In this document: positions 11,924 through 24,730 of the stretch, piece by piece
Layout of the letters: each line of letters begins with the position of its first letter
Numbering within the stretch: the stretch's first letter is position 1
Origin: Cryptomeria japonica
Lineage: Eukaryota; Streptophyta; Pinopsida; Cupressales; Cupressaceae
Reading direction: 5' to 3'
NCBI RefSeq assembly: GCF_030272615.1
Contig: NC_081412.1
Location: 671,114,852 to 671,178,851 of the forward strand
Length of the DNA stretch: 64,000 nt
Position numbers and translations under genes: made by a program
The notes under the pieces: model-generated
The model's input: only the letters and a program-made list of their open reading frames with translations
The model's database searches: none
What the model was told of the DNA's origin: nothing

Positions 11924-13532
11924 ATAATTTTTTTTTGATCATTTTAATATATGATCCTTTTAGAATTATGTTTAAAAAAATTATATTTTTAATATAACAA
12001 TCCTAATATATCATAATTATTAATACTATTTTATTGAAGTGAGATTTATAGTCCATATTATATAAATATAATTAAAATAATAATAATTAAGAATTATAGA
12101 AAATATTTTTTTACTTGTAATATAATATTTTAAATGATATTATATATTAATAATGATATTTATAATTTAACTCTTTTAATAATTACATCGAAGGCATCTT
12201 ATTTGAAAGAGATGACCTCGGTTTTTCATCGAACGGCAGATAATGTTGTAGAAGAGAAGCAAGACCATCGAAACGACCTTTTGGGTTCAATTTTATCAGT
12301 ATTATTTAACATGTCATTGATTTGTATTTGTCCGATACTTTAGTATAACACTATACTTTGTTTCTTTTTGGTAAAATGCACTCTTGCACATTCATTTTTA
12401 AAAAAATTTATTCCCACGTGTTTGTACATGGCCTTAGACAAATATTGGCATAAATTGCAAGTAAAAAAAAATCCCATAACATAGATATGTTAGAGAGACA
12501 TTAATGTGCATCACAATGAGGTGTCAAAAATATATGAAACCTACAAAACATGAAAGCAACTTCCCCTATAAAGGTCAAATGCGTATGTAAAGATAGATAT
12601 TGTTTGAATGTCAAATTCCCCTATACCCTTGAAAACTTCATTTATGATCAACTTTCAAATGGATCAATAAATTCCCTAGGAAGGCTCAAATAAGTGTGGT
12701 AGGAAACAATGAAATTCTAACCTTTGTGAAACGAATCTACACCTTCTACATGTTAAATTTGTCCTCTAATTTGAAATCTTTTCAAGACCTTATGAGATTT
12801 AGTAAGCAACATCATTAATATAGCTGAAATATGGAAGAGCCAAATATTTTTCGTTAGAGAATAAGAATAAGAAGAAGTTTTAACAAATTGGTTATTTTTT
12901 AATTTATATATATAAATTTTTTATTCATAATTTATATGCCTAATTTTTAAAATATCTTTATTGTCCATTTTTCAAACATAGATAAATAAAATTCATACCT
13001 AGATAATCTTCAAATATAAATACCACCCCTTACAGAATACAATAGATTGAATGATGAGACAATGTTGAATGGGAAGTGGGAGACAACATAAATACACCAA
13101 GATGATGAATAGATATAATATAGAAATGAAAATATAAAGCATCATAGAGCTACCACCATGATTGGAAATCAAATCCATTGGAAATGCACATATCATTCAT
13201 ATTAGTTATAGTCACAATATGAGAGAACTCACACTACCAAATTTGTTGTCAAATATAAGCATAGGAGATATATCATTGCAACTTTGTATTATATATATAA
13301 TAATAAATGTGACCATTGTGGAAGTGAGTAAGTCACTACACATAAATTTCACAAAAGCTTACAAAAGGATGAGCCAATTTTTCACATATACAATAGTAGT
13401 CTAACTCAAAAGTACAATATACAAATAATGTCTTTATCTTAATTCCAGAATCCACTCCCTCCAAGCTCTAATTTTAAAATAGAGTTAAAGTACTTAACGA
13501 TTAATACATTGGAGAATAATACACTATAGTGA
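11924..13532. other. AT-rich MULE left arm, no gene recognised
   Basis: Very AT-rich sequence between the left TIR and the transposase stop codon. No conserved motif was found in either strand. Confidence 0.6.
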
Positions 13533-16500
13533 TTAACCAAAAAAGTGTTGATCATGATCCTCCATATGAATATCATCAACACCTGAAAATACATATGAGG
13601 ACATTATAAGATTAATTTTCAAATTGAAGACTCAAATTTGATTGAAGTTCATTTCATAATTTACTTACCGTTTCCGCTTTGCATTGTGTCCATTATTGTC
13701 ATCATTTGATTAAGATCAATAGAAAATGGTTGCATGTTTTTTTGAGAGTTTTGTTGGCCATCTAAAGTTGCAATAACATTCACATTAATATATCACGTAT
13801 AAAATTAATTTATATATTAAAGACTGAAAATTAATGAAGTTCACTTCACAATTTCATTACCATCTCTAGCTTGCATGGCATCAACTATTGTTGTTGTTGT
13901 CTTCTCAGGATCAACAGAAATCGGTACCATATATTCTTGATTTTTTTGATGATCTTCTAATGCTGCAATAACAAGCACATTCAACACATCAGCTTAGATA
14001 AAATTAATTACAAACTAAAGACACAAAATTGATTGTTTTTATTTAATAATTTTGTGACCATATCTAGTTTGTATTGCATCCATTGTCATTGATGTCTGGT
14101 TAAGATCAATAGAAAAGGGCAGCATATGTTGTTGATCTTTTTCTTTATCACCTGAAATTGCATTGAAGTACACATGTAACACATCAACTTAGATAAAATG
14201 CTCAAGTATAAAATCACATTACGTAATTAATCTAAACAATATTAAAATTGATAATTACCTGCAACAGTTTGTTGAAATGTTTGAGCTGAAATAATACTAA
14301 GCATTGATGGTTGATCTCTAGAAATTGTATCTTTTTGTTTAATTAAGTACAAAAAAATGGTTAGAGATAGGAATTGAGTATTTTTCAATAAAAATTAATA
14401 AAAATGTTTAATATTGACTAACTTACTATCTACAGCTTGTATTTCATCTGTTAGCATTTGGTTTAGATCAATGGAGAAAGGCAATCGACGTCGTCGAGTA
14501 CTTTCTTGATCATTCAAACCTATAATAAACATATGTTTAACATATGAAATAAAAATAAGAAGTATTGATATGTGAATTACTCAAATACCTATGAATAAAT
14601 GTACTCACCTTGCTGCATGATAATATCTCTTTCTTCTTGTATTGCTATGCCTGAGCGATTGGTGACCTTTTTTTTCTTTTGCTTTCTACATCTTGTAGAG
14701 GGGAATAGAAAAGTTTCATGCTCCTCAACTCTTTCATTTAAGTTTTCAGATATGGCATTATGTCTTTGATGAATAGAATGATGTTTGTGCATTTTGGTTG
14801 GACTAAACCATGGTGATATTCGTCTAATAGACATGTTCTCTGAGCCAGGGATTGATCTAAATTTGGAAGATGAAGCAAGAGATGCATTGATATCTTTTCT
14901 AAACCTCTCAACACACTGACTAAAAATGTTTTTTTCATCTTCACTGGTCGGTAAATTTTGGAGCAATGAATTTAAATAATCAATGGAACTTTGAAATCCA
15001 TCATTAGAAGTATTAGATGATATCCAACCATCTGTAATAGAAATAATAGTGATTAAGTCAAAAAATATTTAAAAACAACGCATATTTCATTATAAAATGA
15101 TGCTTTTAAGAATTACCAGTTCTTTGAGCTTCACCAACGACAACCCCATGCACATCTTGATCTTCTGAGGGTATGCAACCATCTACAGTTGAAATAAGAA
15201 TTAATCAATGATATGAATCAAAAAATCATTTTATACTTAATTATAAACATCATATCAACATTACCAATGATGTCAATTTCATGACTAGAATTCCCTCTAA
15301 CTTCATCAATATCATCAATCAGTGGAGTAACATCATCTACAATTCAATAAGATTAATTTAGTTAGTATTGAAAAAAAATTATAATAATTAAAAATATAAA
15401 TATTAAACTTAAATATGAAATGACACTTACCAACAACCTGGTCTTGCTCATTTGGTTTGTTTCTCTTTAGAATATCTAAGACCTTCAACACATGTTTGCA
15501 TGTGTTTCCTCTTTTTGCCCAATCACAATCACACACATGCAAATTTGGTTCAAATTTCCTAACAAAATACCATTTTGTTGGAATTGTTTGGCTTCTTATC
15601 CTATATGTGTTAGGGAGGAGATCATATAGAAAACAATCTACATCTGCTATATTTTTTGATCTCTCTAGAGCAGTTATGTAATATCTTTCCTTTTTGAAGT
15701 TTGTGAGGAATCCAGATAACTGCAAATATCTTTTATTTTTGTAGAATGGTTCTACTCTATGAAGAAGTGTATGAATAAGCCAATCCATTCTCCTTGTGCA
15801 TTTCTTTGAACGATCACTTAAATAGTGACTCTTAATGTGGGAGTGGTATGACTCTATAGAAGCATTGGTTTCTTGATTTGCATGAGAGAAGTTTCGAAAA
15901 TGTTTTGCCCACATTGCTATACAAACAAACATAATGAAGTCTTAGCATATACAAAAAACAACTTAAATTATGAAAATGTATACAAACAATAATTGATAAC
16001 TTGATTATCTTACCAATACGACTCTCATCATGACACCAAGTATTTTGAAAATAATCAATAAATTTCTTCTCTTCTTTGAATTCCTCCATAAAATTTTTGA
16101 TCGATTGAGTAGTGATGCCTTGATCATCACTTATTTCATACATTATCTCACCCAATCTATGAAATATATGTGCTGCAACATCCTTATTACTAGCATACCT
16201 AGATTACATAATAGAAGATCAAATTATGAAGTTGACGCGTGTAATTTACCATATGTTTTAATTAAAGATTGACTTACCTATACACATTCTTCAACCATGC
16301 CCTACGTACATGCCAAATGCATAACAATACTTGACAATCAAAGGATAACCTACAAGTTACATCATCAAAGCTTATAAGTGGGATTTTAACAAAATTAATT
16401 GTTAAATTGAAACTAGTTAATGTTGAAAATTAGGGAATATAAATTTTGATAAACTAAATATTAAGAAATTACAATCTCATAAACATAAACTAAGACTAAT

Positions 16501-17815
16501 AAAACCTGATTGCTTCAATCTCTGCACTAGCATCATCTGTCATGAATGCATTGACATGCCAATCTTCTTTATCTTGTTTCCCTCTCTTGTAAACCTCCAT
16601 CAACCATTCATTTATATCTTCAACTTTATTTCTTGAAGATATGGCCCATGCAACAGGCACACCAGCCTCTTGTTCATCAAATACGAGCAAGGAATATAAT
16701 TGATACTACACATGAATAAACCATTGATAAGTAATTTTTTAGATAAAATAGACCACTAACTAAATTAAGATCCACAAATACAATTAATATGGTTCTACTT
16801 ACCCCATATTTGTTTGTTGAAAATGTGGAATCCATTGCAATAATTGAGTTATGTGAATGTTTCACCATCATCTCCCGCATCCATGGTGTTTGAATGCCTA
16901 TGATAAATGGAACATTTTCCTCATTGTTTGGTGTTTTATAGTAGAAGAAGTTATCTTTCTCCTCTTCATGCCACAAACATACACTTTTTGCATCATCTTC
17001 ATTTTTTTGTGATCGAAGAGAGCGTACTCTTTTCCATGCATTCAATACATCCTTCCTCAACAAGCATGTGTCCCTCTTATTCATCAACTTTGTCAAACCA
17101 CGATCCAAATAGTGATGTTCACATATTGTGTCAATTGACACACCCATCAACAATAAGGATTCAATATATGATTTGCATTCATTTGATAATCTTGGTGCAA
17201 CACTACTTCTTGGATCACCAGAAGGGTCATCCTTTCCATGACAAAATTCACCATTAACATCTTGATGGCTAAACTCATTATATGTGATGATTGCAACATT
17301 TGGTCTACCATACATAACCTTAACATAAAAGTGGGCTTGACAACCCCTTTTTTGAGTAAACCTTCGTATCCTTTGCATTTTTTCAAGATTGTTTTCAGGT
17401 TTATTTCTTCTATCCTCAGGCCCATAAGCACAATGATAACTGTTTATACATGTACAAAATATATATTAATTGATATAATTAATGACAAATATAAAAGGTG
17501 ATGTGCTTAATTAATTTATTAAATCTAAACAAACCTTAAATACATCTTGGTGGCGTGGTCATTAGGTTCTATCAAATTGTACACTTTATGCTTTTTAATT
17601 ACAAATTGTGTCTCAGTGTCATCCAATAAACCTTCTCCTTGGACAAAGTGAGAGAGTCTCTCAAAAGGGATAGCAGCACATAAGTCTATATGTCGGTTAT
17701 TATCATCTCCAATTGGTGTCCATTCAAGGTTTTCACTTGAGAAATTATTTCCCTCGTTGCAGATGTCTTGCACATCTAGCTTGATAAGTGATTCCCATTT
17801 ATTCTTTCTACCCAT
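13533..17815 (-). CDS. MULE transposase, 15 coding exons, 967 aa
   Basis: Exons in minus order, by plus coordinates: 17535-17815, 16803-17439, 16506-16705, 16278-16349, 16014-16198, 15431-15916, 15265-15336, 15117-15182, 14609-15031, 14427-14519, 14259-14315, 14059-14151, 13861-13956, 13669-13761, 13533-13582. Every intron is GT-AG by inspection and the sum is 2904 nt with no internal stop. Exon 2 holds a Cys/His DNA-binding region (GCQAHFYVKV, HQDVNGEFCHG) and the first catalytic Asp (SIIAMDSTFS). Exon 3 has VFDEQEAGVPVAW and the second Asp (FMTDDAS). Exon 4 has CIWHVRRAW. Exon 6 has a likely Glu (NASIESYHSH) and a SWIM zinc finger (CDCDWAKRGNTCKH). Exons 7-14 are all bounded by phase-1 introns and form an unusual C-terminal tail. 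Small exon 11 and the GTCACA donor of exon 12 are the least certain splice choices. The product should act in the nucleus on the element's TIRs. Confidence 0.85.
13669..14519 (-). repeat. Tandemly duplicated symmetric exons in the transposase tail
   Basis: Four exons of 93-96 bp (14427-14519, 14059-14151, 13861-13956, 13669-13761) encode related segments. Each has a polar lead, then PFSIDLNQ (in the third copy PISVDPEK), then a Met/Gln-rich end such as MDAIQ, VDAMQ or MDTMQ. All have phase-1 boundaries, so any one can be added or lost without breaking the frame. A shorter exon (14259-14315) lies between copies one and two. The introns between them also resemble each other. Confidence 0.8.
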
Positions 17816-17833
17816 TCTGGATAATATTAATAT

Positions 17834-19193
17834 GGTTAGTGGCCCTCTAGCTTGTTCAAATATCTAGTAACAACTACATTGACACCTAAGCTTTAACAAG
17901 ATAATTTGAATCTAAGAAAACAAAAATAGGACCTTTTTATTCTATAATAATGATTCTCTTATATTTTAATTTTTTTGAGTACTTACACTATAAAGGAGAC
18001 AAAATATAATAAGAAAACATACAAAATAAGACATCAAAATTTAAAAAAAACTAAACTATTATATCCAGTACAAAATTTTGAACATTTAAAAGAGAAGTTA
18101 GTATGCAAAATTTAATCTAGTTTAACAATTGTTGACAAATATTATACAACAAGAAACACACTCTAGACAAATTTACCTGAATTTTGGTGTGCAATATGAG
18201 GAAAAATCTTGGTCCACTACGTGTCCTTTGAACTAGTTTTCAAATGCCTACAAATAATTTAAAAAGTGATTAGTTAGTGGTTTGAAATTTGTTCACATTT
18301 TCATGCAAACAAATTCTTAAGCATTCATATATATGAAATCCAAATTTGATTAAATCTTAATTATATCCAAAAATAGAAAAGTGTTATGGAAGTGTGAATA
18401 TAAGTATGACATTTAGGAAGAGTGAAACATTTTTTGGGTGTGCAAATATTGAGTTTACTTCGATGATGCTCATCACTATCCAAAAGATAAAATGATGGCT
18501 TTGAGCTCTTAATACTTGGTTAGTGGCCCTCTAGCTTGTTCAAATATCTAGTAACAACTACATTGACACCTAAGCTTTAACAAGATAATTTGAATCTAAG
18601 AAAACAAAAACATGACCTTTTTATTCTATAATAATGATTCTCTTATATTTTAATTTTTTTGAGTACTTACACTATAAAGGAGACAAAATATAATAAGAAA
18701 ACATACAAAATAAGACATCAAAATTTTAAAAAAACTAAACTATTATATCCAGTACAAAATTTTGAACATTTAAAAGAGAAGTTAGTATGCAAAATTTAAT
18801 CTAGTTTAACGATTGTTGACAAATATTATACAACAAGAAACACATTCTAGACAAATTTACCTGAATTTTGGTGTGCAATATGAGGAAAAATCTTGGTCCA
18901 CTACGTGTCCTTTGAACTAGTTTTCAAATGCCTACAAATAATTTAAAAAGTGATTAGTTAGTGGTTTGAAATTTGTTCACATTTTCATGCAAACAAATTC
19001 TTAAGCATTCATATATATGAAATCCAAATTTGATTAAATCTTAATTATATCCAAAAATAGAAAAGTGTTATGGAAGTGTGAATATAAGTATGACATTTAG
19101 GAAGAGTGAAACATTTTTTGGTTGTGCAAATATTGAGTTTACTTCAATGATGCTCATCACTATCCAAAAGATAAAATGATGGCTTTGAGCTCT
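17834..19193. repeat. 685-bp tandem duplication upstream of the transposase
   Basis: The block starting GGTTAGTGGCCCTCTAGC at 17834 is repeated from 18519 with only a few substitutions, through TGGCTTTGAGCTCTTAA. On the minus strand it covers the promoter and 5' leader side of the transposase, whose ATG is at 17815. Each copy holds a possible 71-bp untranslated exon (18177-18247 and 18861-18931) bounded by TGTAG and GTAAATTT. This exon idea is an inference. Confidence 0.85.
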
Positions 19194-19273
19194 TAACTCA
19201 AGTATTAAGACATGGTCAAAATTTCACAAAATCGTGATTTACTATTAAGAAGCTTGACAAAATCTACACATAT

Positions 19274-19607
<334 letters not shown>

Positions 19608-20404
19608 TGTGTGTGTGTGATGAAGACCTCAATTTTGTAGAAAAATGTATAAATTTTTTGTCAGTCAAGGTTGAATTAATTAATGAGAATAGAATGAATC
19701 TCTTGAAAATTCATAAAGAGTTGCATGCAAATTATACAAATTTTGAAAAATTTATCATGCAATCGATAGACCTTGACCTCTTCTTTACCAATAAACATGG
19801 GTTAAAAACTCTAAATGTTATACAAATAACTTGGAAGAAAAAGATGGAATTAGATTTAAGTATTTCCCTAGGTGTGAATGAAAGTATACTAGATATGCAT
19901 ATGTACATCAAAGTAGACTTGAAATCATGGAAAGAGGATCTTTAGAAATTGGATAAATGTGTCTAACCCACAATGTTTCTTTGAAATTGCTAAGAAGTTG
20001 AAGAAGGTTCACCCCACAATTTTCACTAATCATGAGACCTTATTGAAAGACTTTTGGGCCAATTTGCATGAAAATTTTGAAGTCAGGAAGAGGTGATATT
20101 GTAGATTAATTTCTTATCAATTAAAAGATTTTAGAATAAGACATGACATTCCAAAATATTTCTCAAATAATGGAGATATTTTATAAATTGTATATAAGGT
20201 AAAAAATATAGTTACTAAATAATTAGACCTTATTAATTCATTTGAAAAGGAAGGAGTGTCATTTAATGATTTTTTTAGAACATACTAGGTATAAGAAACA
20301 ATACCTAAATAAAACTTAAAATAAAGAGTTATCAAACAAGCGTAAAGAGAAAGACACAAAGATCCATTGAAGTATCTTTATCTTCTATTCCACAAGATTA
20401 GAAG
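19608..20404 (+). other. Degenerate coding-like segment, possibly the upstream part of the LINE
   Basis: An open frame runs to 19945 (it contains INENRMNLLKIHKELHANYTN and SISLGVNESILDMHMY). It is followed by stop-broken text such as HPTIFTNHETLLKDFWANL. The style resembles the stretch between endonuclease and RT in plant LINEs, but no diagnostic motif is present. A 32-bp segment at 19613-19645 recurs after the next microsatellite. Confidence 0.3.
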
Positions 20405-20556
20405 ATATATATATGTATATGTATATATGTATATATGTATATATATACATATACATACATATACATATATATATGCATATTTATACATATATACATATAC
20501 ATGTACATACATACATACATACATACATACATACATACATACATACATACATACAT

Positions 20557-20606
<50 letters not shown>
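20405..20606. repeat. Compound microsatellite, (TATATG)n, (CATA)n and (TA)n
   Basis: TATATG-type repeats, then about 13 CATA units, then about 23 TA units. It has the same block order at its right end as 19480-19607 and is followed by a near-copy of the same flank. Confidence 0.95.
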
Positions 20607-20609
<3 letters not shown>

Positions 20610-20639
20610 GTGTGATGAAGACCTCTATTGTGTAGAAAA

Positions 20640-22370
20640 TATTAGCCATGGAAACTAGTGAATGGGATTTGCAAATAAAACAAGATACATTATTAGTAGA
20701 GATTGATTTTAGCAAAGCATACAATGGAATGTGCTATAGATTTATTCTTAAGATTATTTACTAGTTGGGTTTGGACCTAATATTTTTTCACATGCTAAGA
20801 TACTTTTTAATGATTCAAATGCATGAATTGTCATTAATAATTCCTTATTAGAGTAATTCTCATTGTAATGTTCTATTAGAGGGTGTCAATTAGCACCTTT
20901 CTTATATGTTCTTATCACTAATGCACTTATTTTTCTATATGAAAAATACAATCACATGAGCTTGATTAAGGGAATATTCATTCCTAATAATGATGGTGTG
21001 CTTAATTTCCACTTTGGAAATGATTGTATGTTATTCCTACAAAACATCGAAGAAGAGATTTACATTATTCAATCATAGGTTCAAAACTTGCGTATCATAG
21101 GACTATTTTTTTATGATTAAGTCTAATCCAATGCCATGATGGATCCTTAAAGATTGGATACATAATAAAACATGGGAAAATTACTTGATACATGTGAAAT
21201 ATAGTTGGTTTAGGATTTTGTCTTTCAAACATGTAGAATTAGTACATTTCTAATCTTAATTATAGGCAACTAAGTCGAGGAAATAAATTTCCATTCCTTG
21301 CTAGTAAAATTCAAGTCATAAATAAGATTTTATTGGCCTTTAATGTGTACTACTCATTCTATTGGATGCCTTCTAAGAAGGAAAATGAAGAGAAAAATAA
21401 GATCATTCACCAATATTCATGGTGAAATTGGGAATGTATGTTGGTTATAAATATGCCTCTTGGTTATAAATTAAAGGTGGTCTTGGTTTCTTGAACCTTT
21501 GGATGCAAGGGATAGCTCTAATTTCCAAATGGATAATTAGAATAATATCAGTTAAAGAACCATGGAAAACATCATTTTCCACTACATCATTATTGCTACT
21601 GCTAGTAAGAAATGGTAGAATGTTGGATGGAATGATGAAATTTTATTGTATCCTTTATTTTCAAGATAACATCCTCTTTTCTCCTTCTATCTATATGGAA
21701 GGCTTGGCATATTACTAGTATGTTTTGATCCTAGAATGATGCCTCCTTATAGCATGGATTTAGGTTTGGTAATTATTCTATCTAGTTAAATAGGCACCTA
21801 TAATATCATGGTTTGTCTCTGGCTATTGACTTCCTTATCCATGCTTCTTAATGCTTTAAGAAAAGAGTTCACCAATTTGGTGATATTTGGTATTTTAATT
21901 TTAATTAGACCTCTTGACAATTGTTGAAGGACAAATATAAATTAAATAGCATGGCTAATAGATTTTTATTTTTGTTAAATCATTCCTACCAGTTGATCTT
22001 GCTATGAAACTTTGTACCTTGTTCCATTGTAATTTTATCAAAGACTTGATTTGGTTGTCTAAATATCATTTTTATAGAGTCCCTTTATACAAGATTTGTT
22101 TAAAACTTCTTCCTAATTTTTCACTCAACCTCAGCTAGAACAAGCATTGGGGGTGTAGGTTCAGTGAAACGATATGGAGAAGTTTGAGAGGAAAATTTTA
22201 GAGGTCTAAAGAAGAAGTAAATGCTCATATTTTAGCCTAGAAAGTTCTACATTACAAATTGTCAGTTAGTGAGAGATCAAAATTTGTGATCTAATCTATC
22301 AAATTCTCTTTTTGTTAGCATAATTAAAAATTAAAACATATATTATAGGAATGTTCCATAACAAGTGAGA
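20640..22370 (+). pseudogene. Non-LTR retrotransposon (LINE) reverse transcriptase remnant
   Basis: Stop-broken translation gives LINE RT landmarks in order. EIDFSKAYNG is at about 20700. MLRYFLMIQ and a relic of the loop before APFLYVLITNALIF follow (20790-20940). HFGNDCMLFLQNIEEEI, the decayed FADD box, is at about 21010-21060. GGLGFLNLWMQGIALISKW is at about 21475-21530, and a zinc-binding tail (EEVNAHILAWKVLHYKLSVSERSK, then LKHILWECS) is at 22210-22360. Numerous stops and frameshifts show it is long dead. It lies within the MULE in opposite orientation to the transposase, so it probably inserted there. Its exact ends and target duplications could not be placed. Confidence 0.75.
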
Positions 22371-24170
22371 ATTAGAATGTTAATTCAAGGACATTCTTGT
22401 CATTTTTCTCTAGTGTACAACACCATAATAGTCTGTCACCTTGCCAAACTTTTTGTCACCATTCTGATCATTGAATGACAATTGATTTAACAAGGAGCTA
22501 AATACTAAGTTCGATTTTAGAACCTGACATTTTATTATTGGTCATCATTCCATACTCAACATTCGTTCTTCATATAACAGCCAATTAAAAATAACTATGT
22601 TTAACGTTCAGATGTCCAAATGAGATGTTTTGGCACTATGAACTCTGACATTATCTGAGAATAGCGATATTTAAATTCTATTGCTGCCAAATTCAATCGC
22701 TCTAGGAATCGTTGTGTTTAGAATGAACTAGAGAAAAACAACACAATTAGGGTTAAACAAAACTATCATCTATCTGTAGTCCTATTTAGTATATAGATAA
22801 TTAAAATTAAAGAATTACTTACAAGAAAATTATATAAAGGCAAACTATTAGCCCAGAAACAGATTTAAGATATTAAATACTACAGAAGTTACAATGAAGC
22901 AAAATTGGAAGAAAACTTTTTGGCATCTTGCGTACAGTCTTATTCAGATATCCTTTTATTCTAATAATCTTGTATCCAGTCTTATTCAGATCTTCTATTT
23001 AGAAAATCCATGTTTTAAATGGTACTAAATATAGCTATCGCCCACTTGCTATATCATTTAAAATCTAGATTATCAAACTCTAGAGTAGAAGAATATCTGA
23101 ATAAGACTGAACACAAGGTGTCAATAGTTTTCTTACACTTTTTAGGCTAATATTTCTTACAATTTCTAGGCTAATATTTCTTTATAAACACTTTTATTAA
23201 AAAGAGTTTGAGTTAATTACTCTAAATGAAAATTCAATGGGAAATGTTGAGGCACTTCAACTGAAATAGTGAGGCGTTTTATTTAGGAAGAATTCAGGCA
23301 CTTAGAAAGGTTGGTTTCTACATAGACAATCACAAAATCACAAGGTTGGTTTCTACATAGACAATCACAAAATCACAACTAAAAAAATTACATTGTCACT
23401 CTTGGTTTGATTGATGTTAAAAATCAGAACCAGGCTTAACCATTGATCTGCATGCCACCCATTTATCTACTTATTATGTACATTGGAAACATCAAGAAAT
23501 AATTATCATTCCAACATTCTTCAGCCTGTCTAATATAATATTATATATTTATAAACCAACACCAACCTGTCCAATCTAATATTAAATGTTTGTAAACCAT
23601 GATAATGATTGTCAAAATCGGTAAACAACTACCCCTGCAAGACAATTTAATAACAACCCACTAAAACTTATTCGCTTCCAATTTGCTACCACTTCAACTA
23701 TTTCAAAAACTCAACTTTCTTTGACATTGTAGCTTTGGAGTATAATCATATCCTTGGTTTTAGTGGTTATATTTAATTCCATTAAGAGAGTGGGGTGAGA
23801 TGTTTTAACTAAATTTAAATTAACGATATTAGCTCCGGTATTCCTCTACAGTTGCAATAGTGTTAAGAGGTATAGAACATGGAAACAAAATATAATCAGT
23901 TCCTCAATTTTGAGTAATGATTAAGTTTCGTATATCTCTACAGTTGCAGGCTTGCAGCTGTAGAGAACAGTTAAATTTTAGTGAGCACATCTTTCCTGTT
24001 CTCTTAATGGAATCAACTATGCTAACCACTAAAACCGAGGCCTGTAAGAATTTGATTTTACACAAAAGACTCATAAAAAGTTGAAACAACATGACATCTC
24101 TAAAATTAAACACCCAGAGAGTAACAAGCAGTCTTAGGAACCAAAAGAAACAATGTATCATCATGATTCA
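22371..24170. other. MULE right arm, no gene recognised
   Basis: AT-rich. It contains a 35-bp direct repeat at about 23303-23378 (GGTTGGTTTCTACATAGACA twice). CAGTCTTATTCAGAT occurs near 22936 and 22977 and is inverted near 23094, so it could fold. No coding signal. Confidence 0.5.
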
Positions 24171-24520
24171 CAATACAGCGGAAAAACGTTTGGCATGACA
24201 AGAATTTTTTTGGGAAAAACGTGGCTAACCTGTACACGCACAGCGGCTGCATGAGAGGGAAGAAGATTATGTGTCACGGTATATTGAAAAAACATACACA
24301 GCGAAGGCGAAACGTAGAGAAAGAAGATGAGAAAAATCATTTCGGTGAGTGTTATATTGCAAGCGGGTGGGAGTTTTGCAGTTGTTGGATGCATTTAGTT
24401 TCAATGGAAGCGAAATTGGGCGTGGAAAGGAGTGCGTAGTTGCAGCATTTATTATGATCTTTATCACTTCCAGTTCGGTGGCGTCAAAACGCGGCGTCAA
24501 AGGGAACGATGTGCAGGAAA
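24171..24520. other. GC- and CpG-richer subterminal block of the MULE
   Basis: Composition changes sharply from the AT-rich interior. Short frames are open on both strands (for example 24221-24439 plus), without a recognisable domain. The left arm has no counterpart. It could be a captured host fragment or part of a longer diverged TIR. Confidence 0.4.
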
Positions 24521-24690
24521 CCACAAAACGGAACGGCAGGGGGTAAATCCGGAATCCGGAGGCGGTTCGAGGCGAGGTGTTTTCGCGGGTTTCACGGGCA
24601 CCGTTCAGGCAGAGACGAATGCGGCGGGGGGAGGACCGAGGGAGCACGGCTATCCAGGTGGTGCAAATTTTCCCCTGGATAGCCAGTGCC
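24521..24690 (-). repeat. Right TIR of the MULE
   Basis: Inverted copy of 11740-11923, from CCACAAAACGGAACGGC to CTGGATAGCCAGTGCC, with about five mismatches. It is 14 bp shorter because it has two fewer GGATTCC units. It has the same terminal hairpin arms. Confidence 0.95.
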
Positions 24691-24699
24691 GTGTCTGAA
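24691..24699. repeat. Right 9-bp target site duplication of the MULE
   Basis: GTGTCTGAA, identical to 11731-11739. Confidence 0.95.
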
Positions 24700-24730
24700 G
24701 CGTGTTGAAGGAAATGTGTCAGAAGTCTAG
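24692..24730 (+). pseudogene. Displaced 3' end of the LRR gene
   Basis: In the frame of the LRR exon the target duplication reads Cys-Leu-Lys on both sides of the MULE. On the right it continues CLKRVEGNVSEV and stops at TAG 24728-24730. This is therefore the original C-terminus, moved 13 kb away. On the left the frame instead runs through the TIR to 11938 and gains a foreign tail. Confidence 0.8.
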
